From a virus, in the IMG/VR virus record IMGVR_UViG_3300025131_000133, positions 1 through 39,285 of that record: a stretch of DNA of 39,285 nucleotides. One strand, written 5' to 3'. A model generated the notes under the pieces. It made no database searches. It saw only the letters and a list, made by a program, of their open reading frames with translations, and was not told the DNA's origin. Of this stretch, positions 8,664 to 16,504 are shown piece after piece. Both the position numbers and the translations under genes were made by a program. Numbering within the stretch: position 1 is the stretch's first letter; each line of letters starts with the position of its first letter.

Positions 8664-8734
8664 GCACTCTAGATAGTATTCAATGATACCTGAGGAGGTG
8701 ATAAGATATCTTTCAATGGTACTATCTAGAGTGC
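8664..8734 (+). promoter_or_regulatory. 15-bp inverted repeat with an extended Shine-Dalgarno in its loop
   Basis: Arms GCACTCTAGATAGTA (8664-8678) and TACTATCTAGAGTGC (8720-8734) are perfectly complementary and can extend by two G-U pairs, enclosing about 41 nt. The loop holds AGGAGGTGAT (8693-8702), a ten-base match to the 16S rRNA 3' end, itself in a possible 4-bp hairpin (ACCT-GAGG-AGGT). The loop also has two near-identical copies of TTCAATGRTAC, at 8679 and 8712. There is no T-tract, so a terminator is unlikely. It lies 16 nt before the next gene's ATG (8751), suggesting a translational control element or a structured RNA. Confidence 0.6.
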
Positions 8735-8760
8735 CGTTATATTTAATATTATGTCTATAA
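8716..8760 (+). CDS. Possible 14-codon leader peptide
   Basis: ATG at 8716 opens a 14-residue frame (MVLSRVPLYLILCL) whose stop lies inside the start of the gene at 8751. It is the only start near the extended Shine-Dalgarno at 8693-8702 (13 nt away). Translating it would melt the 3' arm of the surrounding hairpin and bring ribosomes to the ATG at 8751. The peptide may have no function of its own. Low confidence; the arrangement is seen, the role is inferred. Confidence 0.25.
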   Translation: MVLSRVPLYLILCL

Positions 8761-9158
8761 AATATTCTTGCCTAACACAATATGTAGAAGACTTTGATTC
8801 AAAAGACCCTACAACTGGTATCACTATAAAACAAATGTATAATAATCGTTTTGAGCTAATGTTCATTACAGTTGAAAAAATGCTTAGTCAAACAGCGCGT
8901 TATAAAGCTGTGTATGATGTAGCTAATAAAACATTAAAAGAAGTTGAAAAGGGCTTAAAGAAATATTACAAAGAGACAACCGGTGACACGCTTAAAATAA
9001 AAAGAACACAAGAGCGTGAATCACATAATCCAATAGGCTACCAGGCTGGCGCACATTATGGTGCAGAGTCATATTACTTTCGTTTATTTAGAGAATTTGA
9101 AATAACTAAACCTAGTGATGATGAAAATGCAGTTAATGACAATATTAACAATTGGTAA
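8751..9158 (+). CDS. Hypothetical protein; candidate small terminase by position
   Basis: A 135-residue protein, mostly helical in appearance: 'TVEKMLSQTARYKAVYDVANKTLKEVEKG' region at about 40-70, a basic patch ('KIKRTQER') near 85, then 'GYQAGAHYGAESYYFRLFREFEI' region near the C-terminus, followed by an acidic, Asn-rich tail. It lies just upstream of the large terminase, the usual place for the small DNA-recognition subunit (T4 gene 16 precedes 17), and its size is plausible. I see no clear helix-turn-helix or family motif, so the assignment rests on synteny. The start is next to the inverted-repeat element at 8664-8734, which may control its translation. Confidence 0.45.
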   Translation: MSIKYSCLTQYVEDFDSKDPTTGITIKQMYNNRFELMFITVEKMLSQTARYKAVYDVANKTLKEVEKGLKKYYKETTGDTLKIKRTQERESHNPIGYQAGAHYGAESYYFRLFREFEITKPSDDENAVNDNINNW

Positions 9159-9183
9159 GTTTTTGAATTAACAACAAAAGCAT

Positions 9184-9196
9184 TATATATATATAT
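9184..9196 (+). promoter_or_regulatory. TATA-rich promoter-like tract before terL
   Basis: An alternating TATATATATATAT tract ends four bases before the terminase ATG. No Shine-Dalgarno is present. If the tract acts as a -10 or T4-late-type element, the transcript would begin at or near the start codon and be leaderless. Promoter use is inferred from similarity to tracts upstream of other genes here. Confidence 0.3.
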
Positions 9197-9200
9197 TGTA

Positions 9201-10820
9201 ATGCTAAAAGCTAATATTGTCAAAGAAATTATCGCATGCGGTAAGAATCCTGAATATTTTATCAATAAATATATAAAAGTTGAGCATCCATTACGTGGTA
9301 TCATACCTTTCAAGTTATATGATTATCAAACTGATATATTAAAAGATCTTTTACAAAATCGTTTTAATATTGTCAACAAGGGTCGTCAACTCGGGTTGTC
9401 AACGTTGCTTGCTGCGTATTGCACATGGTTGATGTTATTCTACAAGAGTAAAAATATTCTTGTGGTTGCAACAAAGATTGATGTTGCTAGAAACATCATT
9501 GACAAAGTAAAAATTGCATTAAACAATCTACCTGAAGATATATTCATATCAAAGGTGGTGACAAATAACCGTCATTCAATTGAGCTTGCGAATGGCTCAC
9601 GAATTAAAGCATCAACTACATCTAAAGATGTTGGGCGTTCTGAAGCTGCATCATTGTTAATCGTTGATGAAGCTGCTCACGTTGACAATTTAGAAGAGTT
9701 GTGGACTGGTTTGAAGCCAACAATGACACGTGGTGGTCGTTGTGCTCTAGTATCGACACCAAATGGTGTCGGAAACTTCTTTCACAAGACTTATTCAAGT
9801 GCTGAGGCTGGTTTAAATGACTTTAAAGCAAGAACAATTAATTGGCGTGTGCATCCAGAACAAAATGATAAATGGTTTGCAAAAGAAACAAAAGGTTTTT
9901 CACAAAAAAAGATTGATCAAGAGTATGAAGCAAAATTTATTGCGTCAGGTGACACAGTCATTGAACCTGAAGATATAAATTATCTAGAAGCTATGGTTAG
10001 ACCACCCGCAGAACGTATGGGCATGGATAGAAATTTATGGATTTGGGAATATCCGACAACTGGTGAAGATTATATTATTAGTGCTGATGTCGCTAGAGGT
10101 GATGGGTCCGACTGTTCAACACTTCATTGTCTCAAAGCAAGTTCATGGGAAGTAGTAGCAGAATATAAGGGTAAATTGCCACCAGAGATATTTGCTCGCC
10201 TATTAGATGAGGTGGGTAGAATGTATAATAATGCTCTGATGGTACCGGAAAATAATAGCTTTGGTTATACAACAATACAAAAGCTTGTTGAAGTAGGATA
10301 TCCTAATTTATATGTTGAAGGAAACCGTGGACGTAAAGCATCATTAATGAACAGCAGTTTAAGCGTATTGACAGAAAATAATAATATTCCTGGGTTTACA
10401 ACAAGCGCAAAAACTAGACCATTAATTCTATCAAAATTAGAAGAAGTCATACGTACACGAACATTAAAATGTTACTCATCAAGATTTGTTGATGAGCTTA
10501 AGTCATTTAGGTGGATCAAAGGTAAAGCAAGAGCACAAACAGGTATGAATGATGACTTAGTCATCTCTATGGCAATTGCTTGTTGGATGTCTGATGCAAC
10601 GTACACAGTCAACGAGCGTGCAAGAGACTTGAATGTGGCAATGCTAGACGCAATGACAATATCATCAAGAAACTGGGATGATGCAACGGGTACTGGAAAA
10701 GATGTTGGCCCAACATATAGTGGTAATAGTGGACTACACGGTTATAGTGCACCCGGTTTAAAAATTAGATCAACAGGTGGTGAAGAGATAGACTTGTCAT
10801 GGCTTATAAGCACAGGATAA
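9201..10820 (+). CDS. terL: Terminase large subunit (gp17-like packaging ATPase/nuclease)
   Basis: A 539-residue DNA-packaging motor of the T4 gp17 family (T4: 610 residues). The N-terminal ATPase has Walker A variant 'GRQLGLST' (61-68), Walker B 'LLIVDEAAH' (D156, E157) and coupling motif 'STPNG' (185-189). The C-terminal RNase H-fold nuclease shows 'SADVARGDGSD' (about residue 295), 'VPENNSFG' (about 350) and 'GMNDDLVISMA' (about 450), the three acidic motifs that bind catalytic metals. The N-terminus 'PEYFINKYIKVEHP...YDYQ' is typical of the family and supports this start. It docks on the portal encoded at 11852, cuts the concatemer and pumps DNA into the prohead. The C-terminus 'EEIDLSWLIS' may be a docking peptide (speculation). 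Confidence 0.96.
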   Translation: MLKANIVKEIIACGKNPEYFINKYIKVEHPLRGIIPFKLYDYQTDILKDLLQNRFNIVNKGRQLGLSTLLAAYCTWLMLFYKSKNILVVATKIDVARNIIDKVKIALNNLPEDIFISKVVTNNRHSIELANGSRIKASTTSKDVGRSEAASLLIVDEAAHVDNLEELWTGLKPTMTRGGRCALVSTPNGVGNFFHKTYSSAEAGLNDFKARTINWRVHPEQNDKWFAKETKGFSQKKIDQEYEAKFIASGDTVIEPEDINYLEAMVRPPAERMGMDRNLWIWEYPTTGEDYIISADVARGDGSDCSTLHCLKASSWEVVAEYKGKLPPEIFARLLDEVGRMYNNALMVPENNSFGYTTIQKLVEVGYPNLYVEGNRGRKASLMNSSLSVLTENNNIPGFTTSAKTRPLILSKLEEVIRTRTLKCYSSRFVDELKSFRWIKGKARAQTGMNDDLVISMAIACWMSDATYTVNERARDLNVAMLDAMTISSRNWDDATGTGKDVGPTYSGNSGLHGYSAPGLKIRSTGGEEIDLSWLISTG

Positions 10821-10823
10821 AAA

Positions 10824-11174
10824 ATGAAAATTAAAAAATCTAAAATTCAAACAATAATTAATGAAGCAATACGAAACGCACCAGAAAATTATATGTTACC
10901 TGATGGTCGTGAAGTTAGATTTGCATCAGAAGACCACATTAATCATGTCAAATTGACACTTGATTCATTAATTCGTATGAGAAATGAATCACCAAGAACA
11001 CCTCGAGGTGGTGTTAGAGCAGCATCTCGACAAACATATGGTGATGCTGCACGCATGCGAAAAAAAGAATTAAACGATATCTTAAAGCTTGCTGAACTTT
11101 TAAACAATGAACCTGAAAGTGAAGATAATGAAGTTTTAGAAACACCTGATAACGGATGCATTTCTGAATCATGA
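10824..11174 (+). CDS. Small head-module protein with shared N-terminal leader motif
   Basis: A 116-residue protein I do not recognise. It starts three bases after the terminase stop. Its N-terminus 'MKIKKSKIQTIINEAI' belongs to a leader family seen on several proteins here: basic first residues, an amphipathic helix and Ile/Leu-x-x-x-Glu. 'TIINE' followed by Ala resembles the T4 capsid-targeting peptide (ending FIAE) and the predicted capsid cleavage site LLLE/A. The middle (residues 50-80) is Arg-rich ('RTPRGGVRAASR'), suggesting DNA or RNA contact, and the tail is acidic. It overlaps the next gene by 4 nt (ATGA). Inference: internal head protein; no enzymatic motif is visible. Confidence 0.6.
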   Translation: MKIKKSKIQTIINEAIRNAPENYMLPDGREVRFASEDHINHVKLTLDSLIRMRNESPRTPRGGVRAASRQTYGDAARMRKKELNDILKLAELLNNEPESEDNEVLETPDNGCISES

Positions 11175-11488
11175 AAATTAAACGCTCAGAACTAAATACA
11201 CTTCGTAAAGTAATTCGTGAACAGTTTTATGAATCTAAACATGTTGATATGTATGTCAAAGACGTTGTACAAAAATCAGCTAAAGTAATAGATGATCACA
11301 TACAACTAATAGTAGATGAAATTATGCATATGTGGTTCGAACTTGATCCGAATAATGAAGCACTTGAAAGGCTTGCACATGAAACAGCAAGCAATCTGGA
11401 AGATCAATTTGACTCTGAGCACTTTACCATGCTTGGTAAAGTTAAAGAAATGACAATAATGCTACAACGTGAATTCACCGAGCGATAA
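11171..11488 (+). CDS. Small helical head-module protein with leader motif
   Basis: A 105-residue, predominantly helical protein of unknown family. The N-terminus 'MKIKRSELNTLRKVIRE' carries the same basic amphipathic leader as its neighbours. The rest is charged and helical ('VVQKSAKVIDDHIQLIVDEIMHMWFE', about 33-58), likely a coiled coil or helical bundle. It overlaps the preceding gene by ATGA, so the two are probably coupled and made in similar amounts. Its place between terminase and portal suggests a head-internal or assembly role. Nothing in the sequence gives a biochemical function. Confidence 0.6.
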   Translation: MKIKRSELNTLRKVIREQFYESKHVDMYVKDVVQKSAKVIDDHIQLIVDEIMHMWFELDPNNEALERLAHETASNLEDQFDSEHFTMLGKVKEMTIMLQREFTER

Positions 11489-11561
11489 TATTCCTACCTT
11501 TTTGGGTTTTAAAAAATAGATATAGAATGAGCTATCAGTCATTTTGGAGGATTATAGTATC

Positions 11562-11813
11562 ATGAAAATGAGATTAAGTGAATTAAAGGCACTTATACGT
11601 AAAGAGTATAAAGAAATATTATCGCTAGACCATCCGGAGGATGTGAAAAGTGAAGAGGGTAAGTGGGAAGGTGGTGACAACTTAGTTGGCAAGGTTGATC
11701 ATAAAAAAGCATACAAAATCAAAGAACGACGTAGGGTTGCAAAGAAGATTAAGTTAAGTGAGCTCAGAGATATGATTTTAACATCTCTTCGTGAACACAG
11801 AAACAAAATCTGA
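11562..11813 (+). CDS. Small protein carrying the leader motif twice
   Basis: The start is ATG 11562, supported by GGAGG at 11546-11550; a longer reading from TTG 11544 would run through this ribosome-binding site. The 83-residue product begins 'MKMRLSELKALIRKEYKE' and near its end repeats 'KKIKLSELRDMILTSLRE', two copies of one amphipathic motif separated by a charged, Gly-containing linker. It is very basic. No known domain. Because the same motif begins neighbouring proteins, this one might be a bivalent adaptor or core protein binding whatever recognises the leader. That role is inference; the internal repeat is directly visible. Confidence 0.6.
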   Translation: MKMRLSELKALIRKEYKEILSLDHPEDVKSEEGKWEGGDNLVGKVDHKKAYKIKERRRVAKKIKLSELRDMILTSLREHRNKI

Positions 11814-11851
11814 TCATTTATTAAGCTTACGATCGGTATATAATTCATAAT

Positions 11852-13891
11852 ATGTCAGATAGAATTTCACTTTTCAAGCGTCTAACTAGGGTATTTCGTA
11901 GTGGCCCTATAGTCAAAAGCAAGATAAAGGCTGCAAGCTCGTATGTAGAAGCACCTGCAAGTTCATTCTTAGACCATTTCAGGTCATCAAATTATTTATA
12001 TTCAAATGCTGTTGCAAGTTATGGAACTTATGATCGTCTTAGTCGCTATGCAGACTACTCAGAAATGGAGTACACTCCAGAATTAAGCTCTGGCTTAGAT
12101 ATATACTCTGATGAAGTGTGTGCATCAGATGAACATGGTCGCATTGTTCATATTTACTCAGACAACCAACGTGTACGTGAGCTATTAGAGCATTTATTCT
12201 ATGATACATTAAACATAGAGTTTAGCATGCATAGTTGGATTAGAAATCTTGTCAAGTATGGTGACTTCTTCTTATTCAACGATGTACACACACATTATGG
12301 AATTGTCAATACATTCCCAATACCAGTCAATGAAATAGAACGTGAAGAAGGATATGATCCCGAAGACCCGCTGGCCGTTCGCTTCAGATGGGTTACACAA
12401 GGAAATCAAATTCTTGAAAACTGGATGGTTACACATTTCCGCTTGTTGGGAAATGACAACTTCTTACCGTATGGAAGCAGTGTAATTGAACCAGCAAGAA
12501 GAATATGGCGTCAATTGATATTGATTGAAGATGCAATGATGGTTTATAGAATCATTAGATCACCTGAGCGTCGTGTATTTTATATTGATGTCGGCAACAT
12601 CGACCCTGGAGATGTACCAACATATCTAGAAAAAGTCAAAACAAGCCTAAAGCGTCAATCTGTAATAAACACTAGCACTGGTAGAGTTGATCTTCGTTAT
12701 AATCCATTAAGTGTTGATGAGGACTACTTTATTCCTATTAGGGGCGATACCTCAACAAAAATTGAAACATTGGCTGGTGGGCAGTTTACTGGTGACATAG
12801 AAGACGTTGAGTATATTCAAAAGAAACTATTTGCGGCAATAAAGATCCCTAGAGCCTACCTAGGTTATGATGAAGATCTATCAGGCAAGGCAACGTTAGC
12901 ACAAGAAGATATACGTTTTTCACGTACAATAACACGTGTACAAAAAATTGTTATTAGTGAGTTGAACAAGCTGGCAATGATTCACTTAGCTGCTCATGGA
13001 TTTGATGGTCAAGATCTAATTAATTTTAGAATTGCCCTTAGCAATCCATCAACTGCCGCACAACAACAAAAGCTTGAACTTTGGAGGGCAAGATTTGAAA
13101 TAGCTTCATCAGCCCCAGACGGTATGTTTTCAAAACGTTGGATTCATAAGAACTTATTCTTGCTTGATGATAAAGAAATTCAATCTATCAAAGATGAGTT
13201 GCTTGCTGAACGTGAAGAAGATCTTGAATTAGAGCAAGTTGGTCAAGAAGAAGATCTTGGTGGTCAACCTCCTGCAGGTGGTGAGGAGGGCGGTGGAGAA
13301 GAAGATCTAAATCTAAGCGGAATTATGGGTGGTGAACCAAAGCCTGAGCCAGGTGCGCAACTGGAAGCAGGAATAGAACATGAGTGGGATGTTATTACAC
13401 CAAGTATTAATAGGCCTGAATCATTAGAAGAAATTGAAGATAATCTAGATAATCTAGATGAAAAAGAAAGACCGAAGGGGCGTATGCGTAGAGGTCGACC
13501 TCATAAGTCGTTATCATACGGTGTAGACGGCACTGAGATGCCTGACTTGAATAAGCATGTAGACTACACTGATAATGACCCATACGATAATGATTTCATG
13601 AAGAACATTGGTAAAGTAGATAAACTAATGGATGAAGATGACACAGGTAAATTAGACAAGTTTTTTGATAGCAAAATAACATCAATTGCTAGAATCAACA
13701 ATCAAGTTGAATCAATGCTTAAAAATTTAAATACATCTTTGGGTTTAAGTAGCTTAAATGCAGGCCCACAAATATTAACTGAAGATCTTGAAAATGTTGT
13801 AACTGGTCTAAGTGACATAATAAATGAATCACAAGATATTGAAATTGATATCGATGATATAGAAAAAGATCCAGCTAGTAGTGATGAGTAG
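11852..13891 (+). CDS. gp20: Portal protein (gp20-like)
   Basis: A 679-residue portal, the dodecameric ring at the capsid vertex through which DNA enters and exits and on which head assembly starts. Family features include 'YTPELSSGLDIYSDE' (about 75-89), 'RSPERRVFYIDVGN' (about 240-253), a long stretch on the crown/stem boundary with 'IKIPRAYLGYDEDLSGKATL' (about 330-350), and 'DIRFSRTITRVQK'. It is longer than T4 gp20 (524) mainly because of an acidic, Gly-rich, low-complexity tail from about 470 on ('EEDLGGQPPAGGEEGGGEED') and a helical end. The gene has its own short upstream region (TATATAATTC about 11837) and no strong Shine-Dalgarno. Confidence 0.95.
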   Translation: MSDRISLFKRLTRVFRSGPIVKSKIKAASSYVEAPASSFLDHFRSSNYLYSNAVASYGTYDRLSRYADYSEMEYTPELSSGLDIYSDEVCASDEHGRIVHIYSDNQRVRELLEHLFYDTLNIEFSMHSWIRNLVKYGDFFLFNDVHTHYGIVNTFPIPVNEIEREEGYDPEDPLAVRFRWVTQGNQILENWMVTHFRLLGNDNFLPYGSSVIEPARRIWRQLILIEDAMMVYRIIRSPERRVFYIDVGNIDPGDVPTYLEKVKTSLKRQSVINTSTGRVDLRYNPLSVDEDYFIPIRGDTSTKIETLAGGQFTGDIEDVEYIQKKLFAAIKIPRAYLGYDEDLSGKATLAQEDIRFSRTITRVQKIVISELNKLAMIHLAAHGFDGQDLINFRIALSNPSTAAQQQKLELWRARFEIASSAPDGMFSKRWIHKNLFLLDDKEIQSIKDELLAEREEDLELEQVGQEEDLGGQPPAGGEEGGGEEDLNLSGIMGGEPKPEPGAQLEAGIEHEWDVITPSINRPESLEEIEDNLDNLDEKERPKGRMRRGRPHKSLSYGVDGTEMPDLNKHVDYTDNDPYDNDFMKNIGKVDKLMDEDDTGKLDKFFDSKITSIARINNQVESMLKNLNTSLGLSSLNAGPQILTEDLENVVTGLSDIINESQDIEIDIDDIEKDPASSDE

Positions 13892-13912
13892 TTATTTTAA
13901 CTTCTTGTCTTA

Positions 13913-13928
13913 TATATATAAAAGATAC
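13913..13928 (+). promoter_or_regulatory. Promoter-like 16-mer TATATATAAAAGATAC
   Basis: This 16-mer lies 20 nt before the ATG at 13949 and is identical to the one at 26134-26149. It resembles the T4 late promoter (TATAAATA), which serves as the only recognition box for the gp55 sigma-like factor. Exact repetition in two separate intergenic gaps supports a real signal. Confidence 0.5.
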
Positions 13929-13948
13929 AATAGACAGGTATTACATGA

Positions 13949-14803
13949 ATGATTAAGCATAACAAGAAGCGAAATACATTATTGCTTTATGAGTTTTTAA
14001 TGAAATCACTAATAAAGTCTATTTTAGAGAATAACTCTAAACAGGCTGACTTTAAGATTAATTTATTAAAGAGATTTCATGATAGAGATTCACAATTGTT
14101 TAGAGAGCATAAAATCATGTGTGCTTTAAGTGAAATGAAAGTTTCGTGCGAAAGCACTGTCGATAAAATATTTGAAGATGTTAAAGAATTTTCTAGAAAT
14201 ATCAATTACAAAGTCCTTAATAAAGAAAAGACATTATTGATAAATGAAATACACAATAACATAAAAGACGATGATTTTTATAACTATCATATAAATGAGT
14301 ACGTGTTATATGCGACAATACATAATTTGATTAATGAATATAGAAGTAGTACAAGTGTAGATTTTGATAAAAAAGTAAAAATATCTATATTTGAAGATAA
14401 CATAAAGCAACATCTAAAAGAGCAGAAAGATGAATCAAGTGAAATGTTAACTGAAGATGGGAAAGTTTATAATAACTTGACAACAAAGATAATCATAGAA
14501 CGTTTCAATAAAAAATATTCACATCTTAACAGTTTACAAAATAACTTGTTAAACACATATACATTTAAAAGTGACAATATCAATGAATCACTTTTAAGCG
14601 CAAAAGAGAAAATCTTAGAGCACATTAATATGATAAGCGATTCTGATTCAAGTATTAATACTGATGCTAGCTTAGTAAACAAAATAAACGATATCAAAGA
14701 AGGTCTAGAAAGATTATCTATAGATAATAACGTGAAAATTGATGATGTCACTGTCAATAAAGTTATATGTTACGGAGAAATAATGAATTATGATATCAGC
14801 TGA
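13949..14803 (+). CDS. Helical head-assembly protein between portal and protease
   Basis: A 284-residue, strongly helical, Lys/Asn/Ile-rich protein, starting 'IKHNKKRNTLLLYEFLMKSL'. No catalytic motif or membrane segment is seen. It occupies the place of the T4 core genes 67/68, between portal (20) and prohead protease (21), so a prohead core or assembly-chaperone role is reasonable; no residue-level resemblance to gp67/gp68 is claimed. 'LLLYEFLMKSL' near its N-terminus faintly recalls the amphipathic leaders elsewhere ('LLYEFI' in the 1879 gene). A promoter-like 16-mer lies upstream, and its 3' end overlaps the protease gene by 14 nt, suggesting coupled expression. Confidence 0.6.
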   Translation: MIKHNKKRNTLLLYEFLMKSLIKSILENNSKQADFKINLLKRFHDRDSQLFREHKIMCALSEMKVSCESTVDKIFEDVKEFSRNINYKVLNKEKTLLINEIHNNIKDDDFYNYHINEYVLYATIHNLINEYRSSTSVDFDKKVKISIFEDNIKQHLKEQKDESSEMLTEDGKVYNNLTTKIIIERFNKKYSHLNSLQNNLLNTYTFKSDNINESLLSAKEKILEHINMISDSDSSINTDASLVNKINDIKEGLERLSIDNNVKIDDVTVNKVICYGEIMNYDIS

Positions 14804-15422
14804 TGAACAATATCTATTAACTGAATACGCGGATATTGATTATTCACGTGAACTAATAAAAGAGGCTATTGGTGAAAATAAACCTATCACACTCACAGGT
14901 GTGATGCAAAGGGCTGGAACATTAAACCAAAATAAGCGTATATATCCTAGACACATCTTAGAGCGTGAAGTTGACAACTATATGAAAATTGTCAATGAAG
15001 ACCGGGCTGTAGGTGAACTTGATCATCCTAATGAAAGCGTTGTAGAGTTGAAAAATGCATCACATATTGTACGTGAATTATGGTGGGACGGTGATGATTT
15101 ACTAGGAAGGATCGAAGTATTAACAACACCATGCGGAAAAATATTACAAGCACTACTAGAAAGTGGTGTAAAGATAGGAATCTCATCACGAGGTGTTGGG
15201 TCACTTAAAAAACAGGGTGATACACATATGGTTGAAGATGATTATGTTCTAATTTGTTGGGACATAGTCTCAGAGCCTAGCACACCCGGTGCATTTGTCG
15301 TTCGTGAGGGTAAGGTTGTTTCTGTTTCTAGTAATGAAGTTGTTAATTCCTTTAATAAGACAGACAGGCTAAATAGAATATTAAATTCTATATCTACTAA
15401 CATCGAGGCGATAAATGAATAG
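14790..15422 (+). CDS. gp21: Prohead core protease (gp21-like, S78/U9 family)
   Basis: A 210-residue maturation protease, close to T4 gp21 (212). Visible signature: 'AVGELDHP' with likely catalytic His79, 'KIGISSRGVGS' with catalytic Ser at 132/133, and 'WDIVSEPS' (D158) supplying the acidic partner. In T4 this enzyme is enclosed in the prohead, becomes active after shell completion and cleaves scaffold, capsid, and internal proteins after Glu in (Leu/Ile)-x-Glu contexts. Matching sequences occur in the capsid protein here (LLLE70/A71) and at several leader motifs. The ATG has GGAG upstream (about 14775) and overlaps the preceding frame by 14 nt; the stop overlaps the next gene by 8 nt. Confidence 0.93.
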   Translation: MISADEQYLLTEYADIDYSRELIKEAIGENKPITLTGVMQRAGTLNQNKRIYPRHILEREVDNYMKIVNEDRAVGELDHPNESVVELKNASHIVRELWWDGDDLLGRIEVLTTPCGKILQALLESGVKIGISSRGVGSLKKQGDTHMVEDDYVLICWDIVSEPSTPGAFVVREGKVVSVSSNEVVNSFNKTDRLNRILNSISTNIEAINE

Positions 15423-15882
15423 AACAGGTTCTATGCGCGCAATCCCTTCAATCGGAGCGGGTTATGCACCAGCATATCAAGTAAGTGGTGATCCGTACTT
15501 TAAGACATTAAAGGTGGCAGCATCTGGAAATGCACCAACAAAAGTGACATTCCCCTCAGTAACTAAATTTGTCCAAGTGACAAATTTTACAAGTGGTTCA
15601 AACGTTTATATTGGCGTAACTGAACGTGGAGTAACTAATGGTTTAGATAGCCAGGGATCAACTGGTGAATTCTTTCCACTATCCGGTGCAAATGGTGTGG
15701 CAGGAAATGGAAATATGCTCCCAACAACCTTTGGTCCCATTGATATCAGGACAAAAATATTGTTTTTTGTATCACATGATGCAGTAGTACCACATATTAA
15801 TGTGTTCGCAGGATTGACGACTATACCACATAAGAATATGATCTTCCATACAGGTAGTGATAATTGGGAAGGAGTTGGCTAA
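15415..15882 (+). CDS. Probable virion structural protein, unknown type
   Basis: A 155-residue, Gly/Thr/Val-rich, probably beta-structured protein. Motif-like segments include 'VTFPSVTKFVQVTNFTSGSNVYIGVTE' region (about 44-70) and 'GPIDIRTKILFFVSHD' (about 107-122). No signal peptide or enzyme motif. It overlaps the protease by 8 nt and is followed closely by the next gene, so it belongs to the head operon. The composition suggests a decoration protein, head fibre or other beta-sandwich virion component, but I do not recognise the family. Confidence 0.55.
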   Translation: MNRTGSMRAIPSIGAGYAPAYQVSGDPYFKTLKVAASGNAPTKVTFPSVTKFVQVTNFTSGSNVYIGVTERGVTNGLDSQGSTGEFFPLSGANGVAGNGNMLPTTFGPIDIRTKILFFVSHDAVVPHINVFAGLTTIPHKNMIFHTGSDNWEGVG

Positions 15883-15883
15883 T

Positions 15884-16471
15884 ATGAAACTCAAAAAGAA
15901 ACAACTAAAGGGCCTTATCAAAGAGTGTTTACAGGAAATGTTTGCTGAAGAATTTGTCAATACTGTTATACAGACAAAACTTGATCAATTTGTTGCACTA
16001 CAGTTACGTGAAAGTATTGAACAAGCACAACAAGCTGTTATACAACAACCACAACAACAATACTTTACACCACAACAACAAGTAAATAGACAACAAATGC
16101 TTAGAGAGATGGCACCAGATGTTAATTCAACACAACAATACAACGCTCCACAGGCACAAATTCCACAACATGATGATCTAAATGATAGAATGAGTAAATT
16201 CAAACAAACAATTCATAATGTGACTCATGGTGATACACCACAAGCGCAACGTGCTCCTGTAGCACAACAGCCGGCACGTATTGTTGAAAATACTGATTCA
16301 AGTTCTAATATGATGCAATCAATATTTGCAGACACCGCAGCAACAACACTACAATCACAAGCAGATGCTGGCAAAGCTGGTATGGGACCGGGGGTTAACC
16401 CAATGGATCCTGGGATTGATATTAGTGCAATGGTCAACCCTAACTGGGGCCGCATGGCTGGAATAAAATAA
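15884..16471 (+). CDS. Gln-rich head-module protein with leader motif
   Basis: Start at ATG 15884, with AAGGAG at 15869-15874 and 9-nt spacing; a longer reading from 15857 would place this site inside the gene. The 195-residue product begins 'MKLKKKQLKGLIKECLQE', one of the clearest copies of the shared amphipathic leader, with LIKE and LQE as possible protease sites. From about 35 to 85 it is Gln-rich, encoded by CAA-repeat DNA (about 16027-16100). The rest is disordered-looking (Gln, Ala, Pro) and it ends 'MVNPNWGRMAGIK'. No known domain. Inference: an internal head or structural protein removed or trimmed during maturation. Confidence 0.6.
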   Translation: MKLKKKQLKGLIKECLQEMFAEEFVNTVIQTKLDQFVALQLRESIEQAQQAVIQQPQQQYFTPQQQVNRQQMLREMAPDVNSTQQYNAPQAQIPQHDDLNDRMSKFKQTIHNVTHGDTPQAQRAPVAQQPARIVENTDSSSNMMQSIFADTAATTLQSQADAGKAGMGPGVNPMDPGIDISAMVNPNWGRMAGIK

Positions 16472-16494
16472 AAGAATATTCCGTAAAAAAATAA

Positions 16495-16503
16495 TATATA
16501 AAT
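16495..16503 (+). promoter_or_regulatory. TATATAAAT promoter-like element abutting a start codon
   Basis: TATATAAAT ends one base before the ATG at 16505, and no Shine-Dalgarno precedes that ATG. It resembles the T4 late element. If used, the transcript would start inside or at the edge of the coding region, so it may instead be AT-rich spacer. Confidence 0.25.
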
Positions 16504-16504
16504 C

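Noticed and set aside
8664-8734. Rho-independent terminator reading of the long hairpin
   Set aside because: The 3' arm is followed by CGTTATATTTAA with no T-tract, and the loop is 41 nt long.
11489-11520. Possible terminator after the 11171 gene (CCTTTTTGGGTTTT)
   Set aside because: No convincing stem precedes the T-rich stretch; transcription probably continues into the next gene.
15985-16203. Cys-rich minus-strand frame
   Set aside because: The cysteines come from reading the complement of the CAA-repeat tract of the Gln-rich protein; no independent evidence.
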